Shown here: positions 35,766-47,060 of the stretch, piece by piece
Layout of the letters: each line of letters starts with the position of its first letter
Position numbering within the stretch: position 1 is the first letter of the stretch
Assembly (NCBI GenBank): GCA_022376925.1
Contig: JAIOJX010000025.1
Span: 100,715,608 to 100,779,607, forward strand
Direction: 5' to 3'
Length of the DNA stretch: 64,000 nucleotides
Source: Tragulus kanchil
Taxonomy: Eukaryota > Chordata > Mammalia > Artiodactyla > Tragulidae
Notes under the pieces: model-generated
Seen by the model: the letters and a program-made list of their open reading frames with translations, nothing else
Told to the model about the DNA's origin: nothing
Databases searched by the model: none
Made by a program: the position numbers and the translations under genes

Positions 35766-36595
35766 TTAATTTTAAGGAAATTAAGAATCTTCTCTCTGCA
35801 GCACACTCTCAGAAACCATAGTATTGACCATGTGTATCTCCCATGCTATGGGTGGCAAGTAATTGCCATACTGAAGTCTGACTTGGTGAAGGACAGTCTC
35901 TAAAAACACCTAATTCCTAATAAAATATTCCTAATCTGCCCTCCTCTCTTAATATGGCAGCTCTCAAACCACAGAAGAAAAAGGAAATTTTCTGAGGTTG
36001 ATTGGGCATTAGGGCTTTGTCTCCTTTTTCTCTGATATTTCATGGTATATGAGACCAGGTGAAAATATAAGATATCTTACTAACCCAGGTAAGACAGAAT
36101 CAGAACACTAAATATCTCAAGCCCCATATCAGACAATGAATTACCTAGATTTCAAATAGGCAGAGTATTTCTTATTTTTATTTCTTTACTTACAGGGAGC
36201 TATAATCCTAAATGCAACTACCTGCCAAAGGGATATTAGTAGAGGTATTCTAGAACAATAACCTAGAAATGAAAGAATTAAGAAAAACATATTATGCAAT
36301 AATCATCACTGAAACCTGCCTTGTCCCTAGGAAATATTGTCAAATATCTAGCCAGGAATGAGGGTTTTGTACTTATGGGAATATTCTTAATTTTTATTTG
36401 CATATTAGAGTAACAGATCCCTGTAACATCAAAATTCAGCAGTCATACTATAGACTATTCCTAAACTTTTAAACTCATAATAGGCATAGCAGATGTAATA
36501 GAACCAAACATTGTTTCATCCATGTGAAAACTTTTGAGCATCTCTTTGTCCAGTCAAAGCTGTTGTATCTAGTGATATGCTAGCCCTGAGAATTA
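35766..36595. other. Non-coding AT-rich stretch
   Basis: No gene or named repeat seen. Confidence 0.4.
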
Positions 36596-36732
36596 GAAGT
36601 CACTGCAACAAGAAGCCTGCTCACCTCAACTAAAGAGTAGCTCCCACTCCCTGAAACTAGAGAAGAGCCTGTGACAGCAGTGAAAACCCAAAATATCCAA
36701 AAATAAATAAATAAAATAAAATAAAATAAAGG
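36596..36732 (+). mobile_element. CHR-2-like SINE 3' part
   Basis: 'agagtagctcccactccctg', 'aaactagagaagagcctgtg', 'gaaaacccaaaatatcc', followed by AAATAAATAAAT and AAAATAAAAT units. An older tRNA-derived SINE than the CpG-rich copies elsewhere. Confidence 0.65.
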
Positions 36733-36781
36733 TCTCTAATAGGATTAATGCACCAAAAAGAGGGGTATAAGTTTTGTGGAC

Positions 36782-36784
<3 letters not shown>

Positions 36785-36821
<37 letters not shown>
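36785..36821. repeat. (AC)18 microsatellite
   Basis: An uninterrupted AC run. Single copy in the window. Confidence 0.95.
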
Positions 36822-36822
<1 letters not shown>

Positions 36823-36905
36823 CATTCCATGGTTGCAAGGAAAGCTAGGCAAGGGTCCTAGCAAAGTCAGTAGTTGGACTGTCTTGAAGGACAAAGAAGG
36901 CATAT

Positions 36906-37182
36906 GGACTTCCCTGGTGGTCCAGTGGGTAAGGACACCACCTTGCAGTACAAGAGGCGCCAGTTCAATCCCTGGCCTGGGAAGATCCCGTGTGCCACTG
37001 AGCAGCTGGGCCGATGCATCCAACTACCAAGCTGGAGCTCTGGAGCACATGTGCCCAGAGCCAGTGCTCTGCAGTAAGAGAGGCCACTGTGATGGGAGGC
37101 CCACACAGGCCAAAGAACAAAGATGGATGAAAATAAATAAATGAAAGGCCAACAGAAGTGGCCAAAAAAAAAAAAAAAAAAA
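36906..37182 (+). mobile_element. CHR-type tRNA-derived SINE (diverged)
   Basis: 'acttccctggtggtccagtg', a B-box-like 'ccagttcaatccctggc', and the palindromic core as GCACATGTGC with both CpGs lost. An A tail follows. A short CATATG flanks both ends as a possible target duplication. ORFs here, including a 153-codon one on the reverse strand (36867-37328), are by-products. Confidence 0.88.
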
Positions 37183-37566
37183 ACATATGAGGTATAATTT
37201 ACACTACACACTAATTGAGGAAATAAGAATAAAATATTAATGAAAAAAGGTTGAACTAGATAAGCAGACTGTATATACTGTAAGCAAGGGAGAGAAGTAA
37301 CAAGAAGCTGCATGTAAGAAGTAGCCATTTATCTGGATTATGAACTGTGTATGAGACTTTAATCTTTGAAGAAGGGAAGGCAAATTATGTTCTCTCATAA
37401 TTCTTTTAATTCTCTCACATAATTCCTAATTTTCTCAGTTCAAGATTTCTTTAACAAGTAGCTAATTACTTATTAAATGTCTCTATCCTATTGTAAACTG
37501 TGAATTACATGAGGATAGGGGCCAAGGATATTTGATCCTCTGTTTCACTGACACCATTTCTAGCAT

Positions 37567-37766
37567 GTTAGATGATGTTAGTCACTTAGTCATGTGCGAC
37601 TCTTTGTGACCCATGGACTGTAGACCGCCAGGCTCCTCTATCCATGGAATTCTCTACTGGTGTCACTAGCCATTCCTTTCTCGAGGGGATCTTCCTGACC
37701 CAAGGATAGAGTCCGGCTTTCCTCCTATTGCAGGCAGATTCTTTACTGGCTGAGCCATGAGAGAAG
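37567..37766 (-). mobile_element. Bov-tA SINE, first copy
   Basis: 'agtcatgtgcgactctttgt', 'ccaggctcctctatccatgg', 'gaggggatcttcctgaccca' and 'ttactggctgagccatgaga': reverse-complement Bov-tA. Confidence 0.85.
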
Positions 37767-38248
37767 TGCTTGCCAAAGAATATGTGTCTGATAAATATTT
37801 GTTAAAGAGTTGAAGAATTGAATTAATAAATTGATTTTCTAAAGATGATAAACATGTATGATATTTCATAACCTACTCATGTTTTAGGGAATTAATCATG
37901 CTACACAGGCTAGAAATAAAACTTGGAGGATCAGTAGAATTAAGAAAGGATTAATCAGAAGGTAGGAACAGATTACTATTTACAGATCAGACTAAATTTA
38001 CACCCAGTATTGTCGATATTTTGTGAGCATGTAAGTGATGAAAAAAGATATATTAAGGGTTACTCAGGTCCCACATGCCGAATGAGTTAAAGGGGGAGTG
38101 ACTGTGGTCAATCTAGTTGGAAGGGGGCAAAGCCCTGTTCTAATGTATTTCAGTGAAGGGTAGAGTGGGAGAAAAGGAATGGCTATCAAGCAAACAATTG
38201 TTTGTCAATAAGATGGCTTGAACTTGACTTGGTAAGTAGAAATAGCCA

Positions 38249-38317
38249 CAAAGGCTTCCCTCATAGCTCAGGTGATAAAGAATCTGCTGGCAACTCAGGA
38301 GACCCAGGCTCGATTCC
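38249..38317 (+). mobile_element. Bov-tA head, cut by the joint
   Basis: 'aaggcttccctcatagctca' to 'caggctcgattcc' is the first 70 bp of the Bov-tA at 39389-39595. The rest is missing because copy 1 ends here. Confidence 0.85.
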
Positions 38318-38706
38318 ACAAAGGCTTCCCTCATAGCTCAGGGATAAAGAATCTCTGGCAGGAAATAAGAATAAAATATTAATGAAAAGGTTGAACTAGA
38401 TAAGCAGACTGTATATACTGTAAGCAAGGGAGAGAAGTAACAAGAAGCTGCATGTAAGAAGTAGCCATTTATCTGGATTATGAACTGTGTATGAGACTTT
38501 AATCTTTGAAGAAGGGAAGGCAAATTATGTTCTCTCATAATTCTTTTAATTCTCTCACATAATTCCTAATTTTCTCAGTTCAAGATTTCTTTAACAAGTA
38601 GCTAATTACTTATTAAATGTCTCTATCCTATTGTAAACTGTGAATTACATGAGGATAGGGGCCAAGGATATTTGATCCTCTGTTTCACTGACACCATTTC
38701 TAGCAT

Positions 38707-38906
38707 GTTAGATGATGTTAGTCACTTAGTCATGTGCGACTCTTTGTGACCCATGGACTGTAGACCGCCAGGCTCCTCTATCCATGGAATTCTCTACTGG
38801 TGTCACTAGCCATTCCTTTCTCGAGGGGATCTTCCTGACCCAAGGATAGAGTCCGGCTTTCCTCCTATTGCAGGCAGATTCTTTACTGGCTGAGCCATGA
38901 GAGAAG
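38707..38906 (-). mobile_element. Bov-tA SINE, second copy
   Basis: Copy of 37567-37766 at offset 1140. Confidence 0.85.
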
Positions 38907-39388
38907 TGCTTGCCAAAGAATATGTGTCTGATAAATATTTGTTAAAGAGTTGAAGAATTGAATTAATAAATTGATTTTCTAAAGATGATAAACATGTATG
39001 ATATTTCATAACCTACTCATGTTTTAGGGAATTAATCATGCTACACAGGCTAGAAATAAAACTTGGAGGATCAGTAGAATTAAGAAAGGATTAATCAGAA
39101 GGTAGGAACAGATTACTATTTACAGATCAGACTAAATTTACACCCAGTATTGTCGATATTTTGTGAGCATGTAAGTGATGAAAAAAGATATATTAAGGGT
39201 TACTCAGGTCCCACATGCCGAATGAGTTAAAGGGGGAGTGACTGTGGTCAATCTAGTTGGAAGGGGGCAAAGCCCTGTTCTAATGTATTTCAGTGAAGGG
39301 TAGAGTGGGAGAAAAGGAATGGCTATCAAGCAAACAATTGTTTGTCAATAAGATGGCTTGAACTTGACTTGGTAAGTAGAAATAGCCA

Positions 39389-39595
39389 CAAAGGCTTCCC
39401 TCATAGCTCAGGTGATAAAGAATCTGCTGGCAACTCAGGAGACCCAGGCTCGATTCCTAGGTCAGGAAGATTTTCTGGAGAAGGAAATGGCAGGCTACTC
39501 CAGTATTTTTGCCTGTATTCCACAGAGGAGCCTGGCAGGCTACAGTCTATGGGGTTGCAAGAGTTGGACATGATTTCGGAACTAAACCACCACTG
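39389..39595 (+). mobile_element. Bov-tA SINE, complete
   Basis: Complete forward Bov-tA running across the right edge of pair 10, from 'ggcttccctcatagctcagg' to 'gttggacatgatttcggaac'. Shows that the right flank of copy 2 is native. Confidence 0.88.
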
Positions 39596-39880
39596 CCAAC
39601 AGAACTTGTTGAGGCCATGACAGAATGAAATTGCAAGGCACCTTGCATTTATAAAGCATTTATAATTTCCAGACAGCAAAAACAGTGCATTAAAACAAGT
39701 ATTGGCCCTTTCTAAGCTTGGACAGACTGACATGCATGAAGCTGGCCCCATTGACAAACATCCCATATTAAGGAAGGAAGGAAAGAAAGGAAAAAGAAGG
39801 AATGAAAAGAGCGATGGAAGAGGAAGTGTTTAGAGAATTTATTTGACCATATACACAGCTTGCTTGACACAGAGACACAT
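39596..39880. other. Non-coding stretch with a GAAA-rich patch
   Basis: A purine-rich GGAAGGAAAGAAAGG tract lies at about 39771-39800. Nothing else recognised. Confidence 0.45.
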
Positions 39881-40234
39881 AAATTCAAAAAAACCTTAAA
39901 TTGTAGGGTATGCCATAAGCATTCAGGGTCTACTAATACATATTCTCAACAGGATATTGTGTTTTCAACGCATCTAATGAGGGTTATCTGTTTATTCTTT
40001 TTTTCTTTTGTAGAGAAGGGAACTACATAACATCTTTGGACTATTGTATCAGTAAAACTACACTTACAAATAAAATTGGTCCCTATCCTCATTTCAGCAT
40101 CAGGCTGTAACATCTGAAACTACATAAAAAGAAATAGCATTCAATAAAATAATATTCTCACTATCCTACAAAATACTGTTCAGCTCAGAATCACTGTGGC
40201 CATTTACTGTATTCTGCTGTAAAACATGTTAACT

Positions 40235-40569
40235 ATTTTTTTTTTTAAGATTTATTTATTTATTTATTTTTGGGCTGGGGTCGGGTTGGGGAGGGAGGGG
40301 AGTGGGCGGGCCACTTCTATTGGTCTTTCATTTCTGTGTTTTCATCCGTCTTTGTTCTTTGGCTCCTGCGGGCCTCCCATCGCGGTGGCCTCTGTCGTCG
40401 CAGAGTGCCGGCTCTGGGCGCATGCGCTCCAGAGCTCCGGCTCGCTGATTGGACACATCAGTCCAGCCGCTCCGCGGCACGTGAGATCTTCCCAGGCCAG
40501 GGCTCGAACCGGCGCCCCTTGCACTGCAAGGCGGTGTCCTTATCCACTGGACCACCAGGTGAAGCCCAG
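40235..40569 (-). mobile_element. CHR-type SINE (young), first copy
   Basis: Full-length on the reverse strand, with a perfect 10-bp target duplication CATGTTAACT at 40225-40234 and 40570-40579. The palindromic core GCGCATGCGC and almost all CpGs are intact, which makes it the least decayed copy with that at 18452. ORFs of 125 and 104 codons here are by-products. Confidence 0.93.
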
Positions 40570-40761
40570 CATGTTAACTTTTAATTTTTTATTAAAATGT
40601 TAGCCTTCATTAAAAGTTTTCACTGAAACCTTGTTTCAGTGCTTTTTCTTAGACAACAGAGGATAATGATTGATTGACTGACTAACTGGAGTTTTAAAAG
40701 GATTACATACCTTTTTTAGGGTTGATAATCAATACTGACAAAAAAAAAAGAACTTAGGTTT

Positions 40762-41061
40762 TATTGGGTCGATGGACTAGCAGAGGGTTAACCCCACACG
40801 CCTTGCAAAATAAACGGCCCTACAAGATCAGCAACAAGGAGCCTTCTGCAGACCTGCCAGCGCCTGGGAGTCCACGGAGCTAGCGATAAGGAACTCACTC
40901 CATCAAAGACTTTCCACTGTGTCTGGAAAGACGCGAACTACACATATGCCAGACATAAGTCACCGAGACCCTTGCCCCATACCCACAAATAACTCAAGGA
41001 CAACTGACTCATCACTGGCATTCTGCTTAAACACAGACTTTGCCTCTGGGCATGCACCAAG
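40762..41061 (+). mobile_element. Solo LTR, truncated first copy
   Basis: The first 300 bp of the LTR at 41940-42428, cut by the joint of pair 11. Confidence 0.7.
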
Positions 41062-41411
41062 ATAAATCAAAAACCTTAAATTGTAGGGTATGCCATAAGC
41101 ATTCAGGGTCTACTAATACATATTCTCAACAGGATATTGTGTTTTCAACGCATCTAATGAGGGTTATCTGTTTATTCTTTTTCTTTTGTAGAGAAGGAAC
41201 TACATAACATCTTTGGACTATTGTATCAGTAAAACTACACTTACAAATAAAATTGGTCCCTATCCTCATTTCAGCATCAGGCTGTAACATCTGAAACTAC
41301 ATAAAAAGAAATAGCATTCAATAAAATAATATTCTCACTATCCTACAAAATACTGTTCAGCTCAGAATCACTGTGGCCATTTACTGTATTCTGCTGTAAA
41401 ACATGTTAACT

Positions 41412-41746
41412 ATTTTTTTTTTTAAGATTTATTTATTTATTTATTTTTGGGCTGGGGTCGGGTTGGGGAGGGAGGGGAGTGGGCGGGCCACTTCTATTGG
41501 TCTTTCATTTCTGTGTTTTCATCCGTCTTTGTTCTTTGGCTCCTGCGGGCCTCCCATCGCGGTGGCCTCTGTCGTCGCAGAGTGCCGGCTCTGGGCGCAT
41601 GCGCTCCAGAGCTCCGGCTCGCTGATTGGACACATCAGTCCAGCCGCTCCGCGGCACGTGAGATCTTCCCAGGCCAGGGCTCGAACCGGCGCCCCTTGCA
41701 CTGCAAGGCGGTGTCCTTATCCACTGGACCACCAGGTGAAGCCCAG
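41412..41746 (-). mobile_element. CHR-type SINE (young), second copy
   Basis: Copy of 40235-40569 at offset 1177, including its target duplications (41402-41411 and 41747-41756). One insertion event shown twice. Confidence 0.93.
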
Positions 41747-41939
41747 CATGTTAACTTTTAATTTTTTATTAAAATGTTAGCCTTCATTAAAAGTTTTCAC
41801 TGAAACCTTGTTTCAGTGCTTTTTCTTAGACAACAGAGGATAATGATTGATTGACTGACTAACTGGAGTTTTAAAAGGATTACATACCTTTTTTAGGGTT
41901 GATAATCAATACTGACAAAAAAAAAAAGAACTTAGGTTT

Positions 41940-42428
41940 TATTGGGTCGATGGACTAGCAGAGGGTTAACCCCACACGCCTTGCAAAATAAACGGCCCTA
42001 CAAGATCAGCAACAAGGAGCCTTCTGCAGACCTGCCAGCGCCTGGGAGTCCCACGGAGCTAGCGATAAGGAACTCACTCCATCAAAGACTTTCCACTGTG
42101 TCTGGAAAGACGCGAACTACACATATGCCAGACATAAGTCACCGAGACCCTTGCCCCATACCCACAAATAACTCAAGGACAACTGACTCATCACTGGCAT
42201 TCTGCTTAAACACAGACTTTGCCTCTGGGCATGCACCAAGAAACCCTCTCTTCCCTTTTTTATCTTCCCAAATAAAAATCCTCTCGCCCCATCTCCAGGC
42301 GCTAATCCACTGACCCTGCCTCTTAGGGCCATGTGAATTTTGTCCGGGAGTGTCGTCCTAATAAATGGCCTGAGTTTGCTCTGCTCTAACCTAGTCCAAT
42401 TCGTCCTTGCTGCACAAAATACCTTTCA
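41940..42428 (+). mobile_element. Solo ERV LTR (class I-like), complete
   Basis: About 489 bp from 'tattgggtcgatggactagc' to 'aaaatacctttca', bounded by a 5-bp GGTTT repeat (41935-41939 and 42429-42433; AGGTTT if one terminal base is reassigned). The usual TG start is decayed to TA. Landmarks: a TATA-like 'aaataaaaatcctctcgccc' near 42270 and an AATAAA signal at 42360-42365. No gag, pol or env. The 123-codon ORF here is not viral protein. Confidence 0.7.
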
Positions 42429-43025
42429 GGTTTGTTGAGTTCTTTTGAATGGAGCACTCAATAATTTTGTTTATGGTCATCTGTGTTCTAGGAATTCCTG
42501 AATCTGACCTCATCCTTGAGTTCCTCTTTATTCTAAGACACAAAGGTGAATTTTCAATTTTCTATTTCAGTGAAAAAGGTATAATTATAACAGAGCAAAC
42601 ATGCAGGCACAGTTTAGAACTGACTAAAAGGTCAGAAAATTTTTTCAGTATTTGAGATGGTATAAAGGACTCCATGGCTATGGAGCTTGTTAGTTTTGCT
42701 TTGAAGAGACAACCTCATGGTTGCATGAAATGAGATGAATAGGAAGGAAAAATACATGAGTTTATTGAAATCTCCATATTATAAGCTCCCAAGAGTTCTG
42801 AGCAGGCATGTCCAATCCTTTTCCAATATCTTTTTATTCTTCTCTAAAATGCTACATTCATGAAGCAATTCATCTTGTAGTTTAAATAATTTTCGCTATT
42901 TTCATTTTTCACTTTATTTTTATAAAGTGAAAAAAAGTCCCCTGTTACTCCAGAGTTACTGGAACAAGGAGAAAAGTGGGTCTTATTATAAACACATTGG
43001 AACTATAAATTCCCGAGAGTTATTA
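42429..43025. other. Non-coding AT-rich stretch
   Basis: No gene seen. A 68-codon ORF at 42449-42655 has no known domain. Repeated at 43511-44095. Confidence 0.4.
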
Positions 43026-43510
43026 GGGTCGATGGACTAGCAGAGGGTTAACCCCACACGCCTTGCAAAATAAACGGCCCTACAAGATCAGCAACAAGGA
43101 GCCTTCTGCAGACCTGCCAGCGCCTGGGAGTCCCACGGAGCTAGCGATAAGGAACTCACTCCATCAAAGACTTTCCACTGTGTCTGGAAAGACGCGAACT
43201 ACACATATGCCAGACATAAGTCACCGAGACCCTTGCCCCATACCCACAAATAACTCAAGGACAACTGACTCATCACTGGCATTCTGCTTAAACACAGACT
43301 TTGCCTCTGGGCATGCACCAAGAAACCCTCTCTTCCCTTTTTTATCTTCCCAAATAAAAATCCTCTCGCCCCATCTCCAGGCGCTAATCCACTGACCCTG
43401 CCTCTTAGGGCCATGTGAATTTTGTCCGGGAGTGTCGTCCTAATAAATGGCCTGAGTTTGCTCTGCTCTAACCTAGTCCAATTCGTCCTTGCTGCACAAA
43501 ATACCTTTCA
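43026..43510 (+). mobile_element. Solo LTR, third copy (left end cut)
   Basis: Begins four bases into the LTR at the joint and continues to the native right end. Same insertion as 41940-42428. Confidence 0.7.
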
Positions 43511-44095
43511 GGTTTGTTGAGTTCTTTTGAATGGAGCACTCAATAATTTTGTTTATGGTCATCTGTGTTCTAGGAATTCCTGAATCTGACCTCATCCTTG
43601 AGTTCCTCTTTATTCTAAGACACAAAGGTGAATTTTCAATTTTCTATTTCAGTGAAAAAGGTATAATTATAACAGAGCAAACATGCAGGCACAGTTTAGA
43701 ACTGACTAAAAGGTCAGAAAATTTTTTCAGTATTTGAGATGGTATAAAGGACTCCATGGCTATGGAGCTTGTTAGTTTTGCTTTGAAGAGACAACCTCAT
43801 GGTTGCATGAAATGAGATGAATAGGAAGGAAAAATACATGAGTTTATTGAAATCTCCATATTATAAGCTCCCAAGAGTTCTGAGCAGGCATGTCCAATCC
43901 TTTTCCAATATCTTTTTATTCTTCTCTAAAATGCTACATTCATGAAGCAATTCATCTTGTAGTTTAAATAATTTTCGCTATTTTCATTTTTCACTTTATT
44001 TTTATAAAGTGAAAAAAAAGTCCCCTGTTACTCCAGAGTTACTGGAACAAGGAGAAAAGTGGGTCTTATTATAAACACATTGGAACTATAAATTC

Positions 44096-44489
44096 AAGAA
44101 CAGAATTTTTAACTCATGTAACCATTACTAGGCCAGATGTCCATATTGATTAAGTCTACCCTAAAACTGTAGGAATTAAAATGCAATGCATTTATTACCT
44201 ATCAAAGGGCAAATAAAGAGTGGGAGCTGCTATTGGTTTTGTGGTCTGGGCTCCAGGCTTGTGTGCTGACAGTCTGTCATGTCCTGTTCCTTTCTTAACC
44301 TTAATTAGAATTCTCCATTCCAAGGTTGCTGTCTGTAGCACTCCTGACAGTATAGGCTCCTGAACTGGCACAAACACGGCTAACCTCGTCCTCATAAAAT
44401 GATTCATTATGTTCCCCTGCTGCTCCCCTTCAGCAATGCCGATCTGCTCCAGTCCACACGCCAGGTCATATTTCCCACTCTCCCCACTG
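44096..44489. other. Non-coding stretch, nothing recognised
   Basis: A 120-codon reverse-strand ORF spans 44195-44557. I see no domain, and GC content is only slightly raised. Not supported as a gene. Confidence 0.4.
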
Positions 44490-44837
44490 CCCTGCATCAC
44501 ACCCGAGCCAGCTGGTGAAAGTTTCCAAGCCTGGCTCAGGAGGTTATTTTTTGACACATCAGGGCAGACACATGCCCTTAAGTGGAACTATGCTAAGACC
44601 AGAAACAGGGCAATTTGTCCAATTCTCCCAGTCACAGAGATTTTGAAAATTCTTGTTCCATAGCAGCACTAATAGCATGTCAACAATGAAAAAAAAGGAA
44701 AAAAAAAAATGCAAGGGATTGTCAGTAAGTGAGCCATGACCGAGGCTGTTCTTTCTAGGTGAAGAATCATTTTTTCTAGTGGTGTTAAGGTAACACAGGA
44801 AGTGCTTGGTATTTTTGTTTGTTTTGCTCCTGTTTTT

Positions 44838-45030
44838 TTAAAAATTCTTATGATAGGATAGTTGATTTACAACATTGTGTTAGTTTATACTGTACAGCAA
44901 AATATATCCCCATTTTTGGATTTCCTTTCCATATAGGCCATCTAAGAACACTGAGTAGAGTTCCCTATGCTATACAGTAGTTCTCATTAGTTATCTATTT
45001 TATATTGAGTATCAATAGAGTATATATGTT
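44838..45030 (-). mobile_element. L1 3' UTR-type fragment, first copy
   Basis: 'atttacaacattgtgttagt', 'ttttggatttcctttccata', 'gagtagagttccctatgcta' and 'agttctcattagttatctat' are familiar from artiodactyl L1 tails. Confidence 0.65.
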
Positions 45031-45449
45031 AACCTCAGCAGTTGTGTTCAAAAACACTTTTAAAAAGCTATCAGCCAACAATTTGCTGACTTGGAATATC
45101 CTGGAGTCTACAGATGCCTGCTCTGTTAAGGACAGGAAATGAGGCTCATGGACCAGTTGAAAGGGAAATAACACAAGTAACCTGAAAGACAAGAGGCCAA
45201 GTTTCTTGTGATCTGAAGTAACTCCACAGGATGAATGTGAAGGCAGTTATCTGTGCTCTATGAATGAAGCTGTTTTCTGTGCTGTATGCGTACTGCCTCA
45301 TGGAATCCTCACAGCTACATCACCAGGTGCTACCACACCATTCTATAGATATGGGAAAAAACAATTCAGGATATTTTTAATGAGTTATCAATAAAGGTTG
45401 CAATATCATTTCATGGACAACAATTTAAAAAATAAGAAAAAACCCTCAT

Positions 45450-45590
45450 AACTGCTATGAGCAAAGGCTTTGGGCTGGAAAACATCTGACTAATTACTTC
45501 ATGACCTTGAGCAAAGTTTAACCTTTATGAGAACAATACTAGTATCAACTTGCAGGGTTGGTGAGCAGACTGTATAAGACACACTATGCT
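45450..45590 (+). mobile_element. Probable MIR, first copy
   Basis: 'ggctttgggctggaaaacat', 'acttcatgaccttgagcaaa', 'cagggttggtgagcagactg' follow the forward MIR order. A reverse MIR-like block may also lie at 45245-45375. Confidence 0.5.
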
Positions 45591-45941
45591 TAGCCCTGCA
45601 TCACACCCGAGCCAGCTGGTGAAAGTTTCCAAGCCTGGCTCAGGAGGTTATTTTTTGACACATCAGGGCAGACACATGCCCTTAAGTGGAACTATGCTAA
45701 GACCAGAAACAGGGCAATTTGTCCAATTCTCCCAGTCACAGAGATTTTGAAAATTCTTGTTCCATAGCAGCACTAATAGCATGTCAACAATGAAAAAAAA
45801 GGAAAAAAAAAAATGCAAGGGATTGTCAGTAAGTGAGCCATGACCGAGGCTGTTCTTTCTAGGTGAAGAATCATTTTTTCTAGTGGTGTTAAGGTAACAC
45901 AGGAAGTGCTTGGTATTTTTGTTTGTTTTGCTCCTGTTTTT

Positions 45942-46134
45942 TTAAAAATTCTTATGATAGGATAGTTGATTTACAACATTGTGTTAGTTTATACTGTACA
46001 GCAAAATATATCCCCATTTTTGGATTTCCTTTCCATATAGGCCATCTAAGAACACTGAGTAGAGTTCCCTATGCTATACAGTAGTTCTCATTAGTTATCT
46101 ATTTTATATTGAGTATCAATAGAGTATATATGTT
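45942..46134 (-). mobile_element. L1 3' UTR-type fragment, second copy
   Basis: Copy of 44838-45030 at offset 1104. Confidence 0.65.
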
Positions 46135-46553
46135 AACCTCAGCAGTTGTGTTCAAAAACACTTTTAAAAAGCTATCAGCCAACAATTTGCTGACTTGGAA
46201 TATCCTGGAGTCTACAGATGCCTGCTCTGTTAAGGACAGGAAATGAGGCTCATGGACCAGTTGAAAGGGAAATAACACAAGTAACCTGAAAGACAAGAGG
46301 CCAAGTTTCTTGTGATCTGAAGTAACTCCACAGGATGAATGTGAAGGCAGTTATCTGTGCTCTATGAATGAAGCTGTTTTCTGTGCTGTATGCGTACTGC
46401 CTCATGGAATCCTCACAGCTACATCACCAGGTGCTACCACACCATTCTATAGATATGGGAAAAAACAATTCAGGATATTTTTAATGAGTTATCAATAAAG
46501 GTTGCAATATCATTTCATGGACAACAATTTAAAAAATAAGAAAAAACCCTCAT

Positions 46554-46697
46554 AACTGCTATGAGCAAAGGCTTTGGGCTGGAAAACATCTGACTAATTA
46601 CTTCATGACCTTGAGCAAAGTTTAACCTTTATGAGAACAATACTAGTATCAACTTGCAGGGTTGGTGAGCAGACTGTATAAGACACACTATGCTTAG
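46554..46697 (+). mobile_element. Probable MIR, second copy
   Basis: Copy of 45450-45590; its right flank is native. Confidence 0.5.
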
Positions 46698-47060
46698 GGC
46701 CATATCTGGCAGAGAGTAAGGCTTTAGTAAAGGCAAACCAATGTTGCAAATTATAACAGAGGAGGGCAGGAGACTGAAGAAGGAGGAGGAACAGTAAAAT
46801 GCAATCAATCAATGAGAACAGCACAAAATATGCTCATACTTTATTTGACCACAGGAAGAAAAAATGCTATATAAACCTAAAATTACTGATAACAGAAGAA
46901 ATCATAAGAGATTAAAAATCAATAGAAATGTCTGCCTAAAAATTTAAAATTTCTGCTTATAAGAACTAACCATAAATAGAATTAAAAGGCAAGTCAATCA
47001 CAATTATAGGTGCCAATTATTTGGAGAAGAGGAAAGGAAAGTAATTAGATGAGACTGTGT
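46698..47060. other. Non-coding AT-rich stretch
   Basis: Nothing recognised. Confidence 0.4.

Larger units (their letters stand above)
37219..39457. repeat. Direct repeat pair 10 (37219-38317 and 38361-39457)
   Basis: Offset 1142 then 1140 (TGAAAAAAGG versus TGAAAAGG near the left edge). The 43-bp filler at 38318-38360 is a degraded repeat of 38247-38293, lying about 70 bp inside the end of copy 1. Confidence 0.95.
39881..42240. repeat. Direct repeat pair 11 (39881-41061 and 41062-42240)
   Basis: Offset 1180 at the left, 1177 in the middle, 1179 at the right. Differences are run lengths (CTTTTTTTCTTTTG versus CTTTTTCTTTTG, AGAAGGGAAC versus AGAAGGAAC, GAGTCCACGG versus GAGTCCCACGG). Overlaps pair 12. 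Confidence 0.95.
41944..44095. repeat. Direct repeat pair 12 (41944-43012 and 43026-44095)
   Basis: Offset 1082-1083; one change is a seven- versus eight-A run in GTGAAAAAAAGTCC. Filler 43013-43025. Its left 297 bp is shared with pair 11, so LTR sequence occurs three times (40764, 41944, 43026). Confidence 0.95.
44490..46697. repeat. Direct repeat pair 13 (44490-45593 and 45594-46697)
   Basis: Offset is exactly 1104 throughout, with no difference that I could find, including several A-runs. The joint has no filler and shares GCCCTGC-like microhomology with the flank. Confidence 0.95.

Noticed and set aside
36867..37328. 153-codon ORF on the reverse strand
   Set aside because: It runs through a CHR-type SINE and its poly-A, producing a phenylalanine run. 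No domain.
40226..40603. 125- and 104-codon ORFs, repeated at 41403-41780
   Set aside because: They lie in a reverse-strand SINE; the CpG-rich body has few stops in any frame. Duplicate copies come from the direct repeat, not from conservation.
41942..42313. 123-codon ORF
   Set aside because: It lies inside a solo LTR; it shows no similarity to retroviral proteins that I recognise.
44195..44557. 120-codon reverse-strand ORF
   Set aside because: No domain and no supporting signal; a forward 84-codon ORF overlaps it, as expected in slightly GC-richer DNA.
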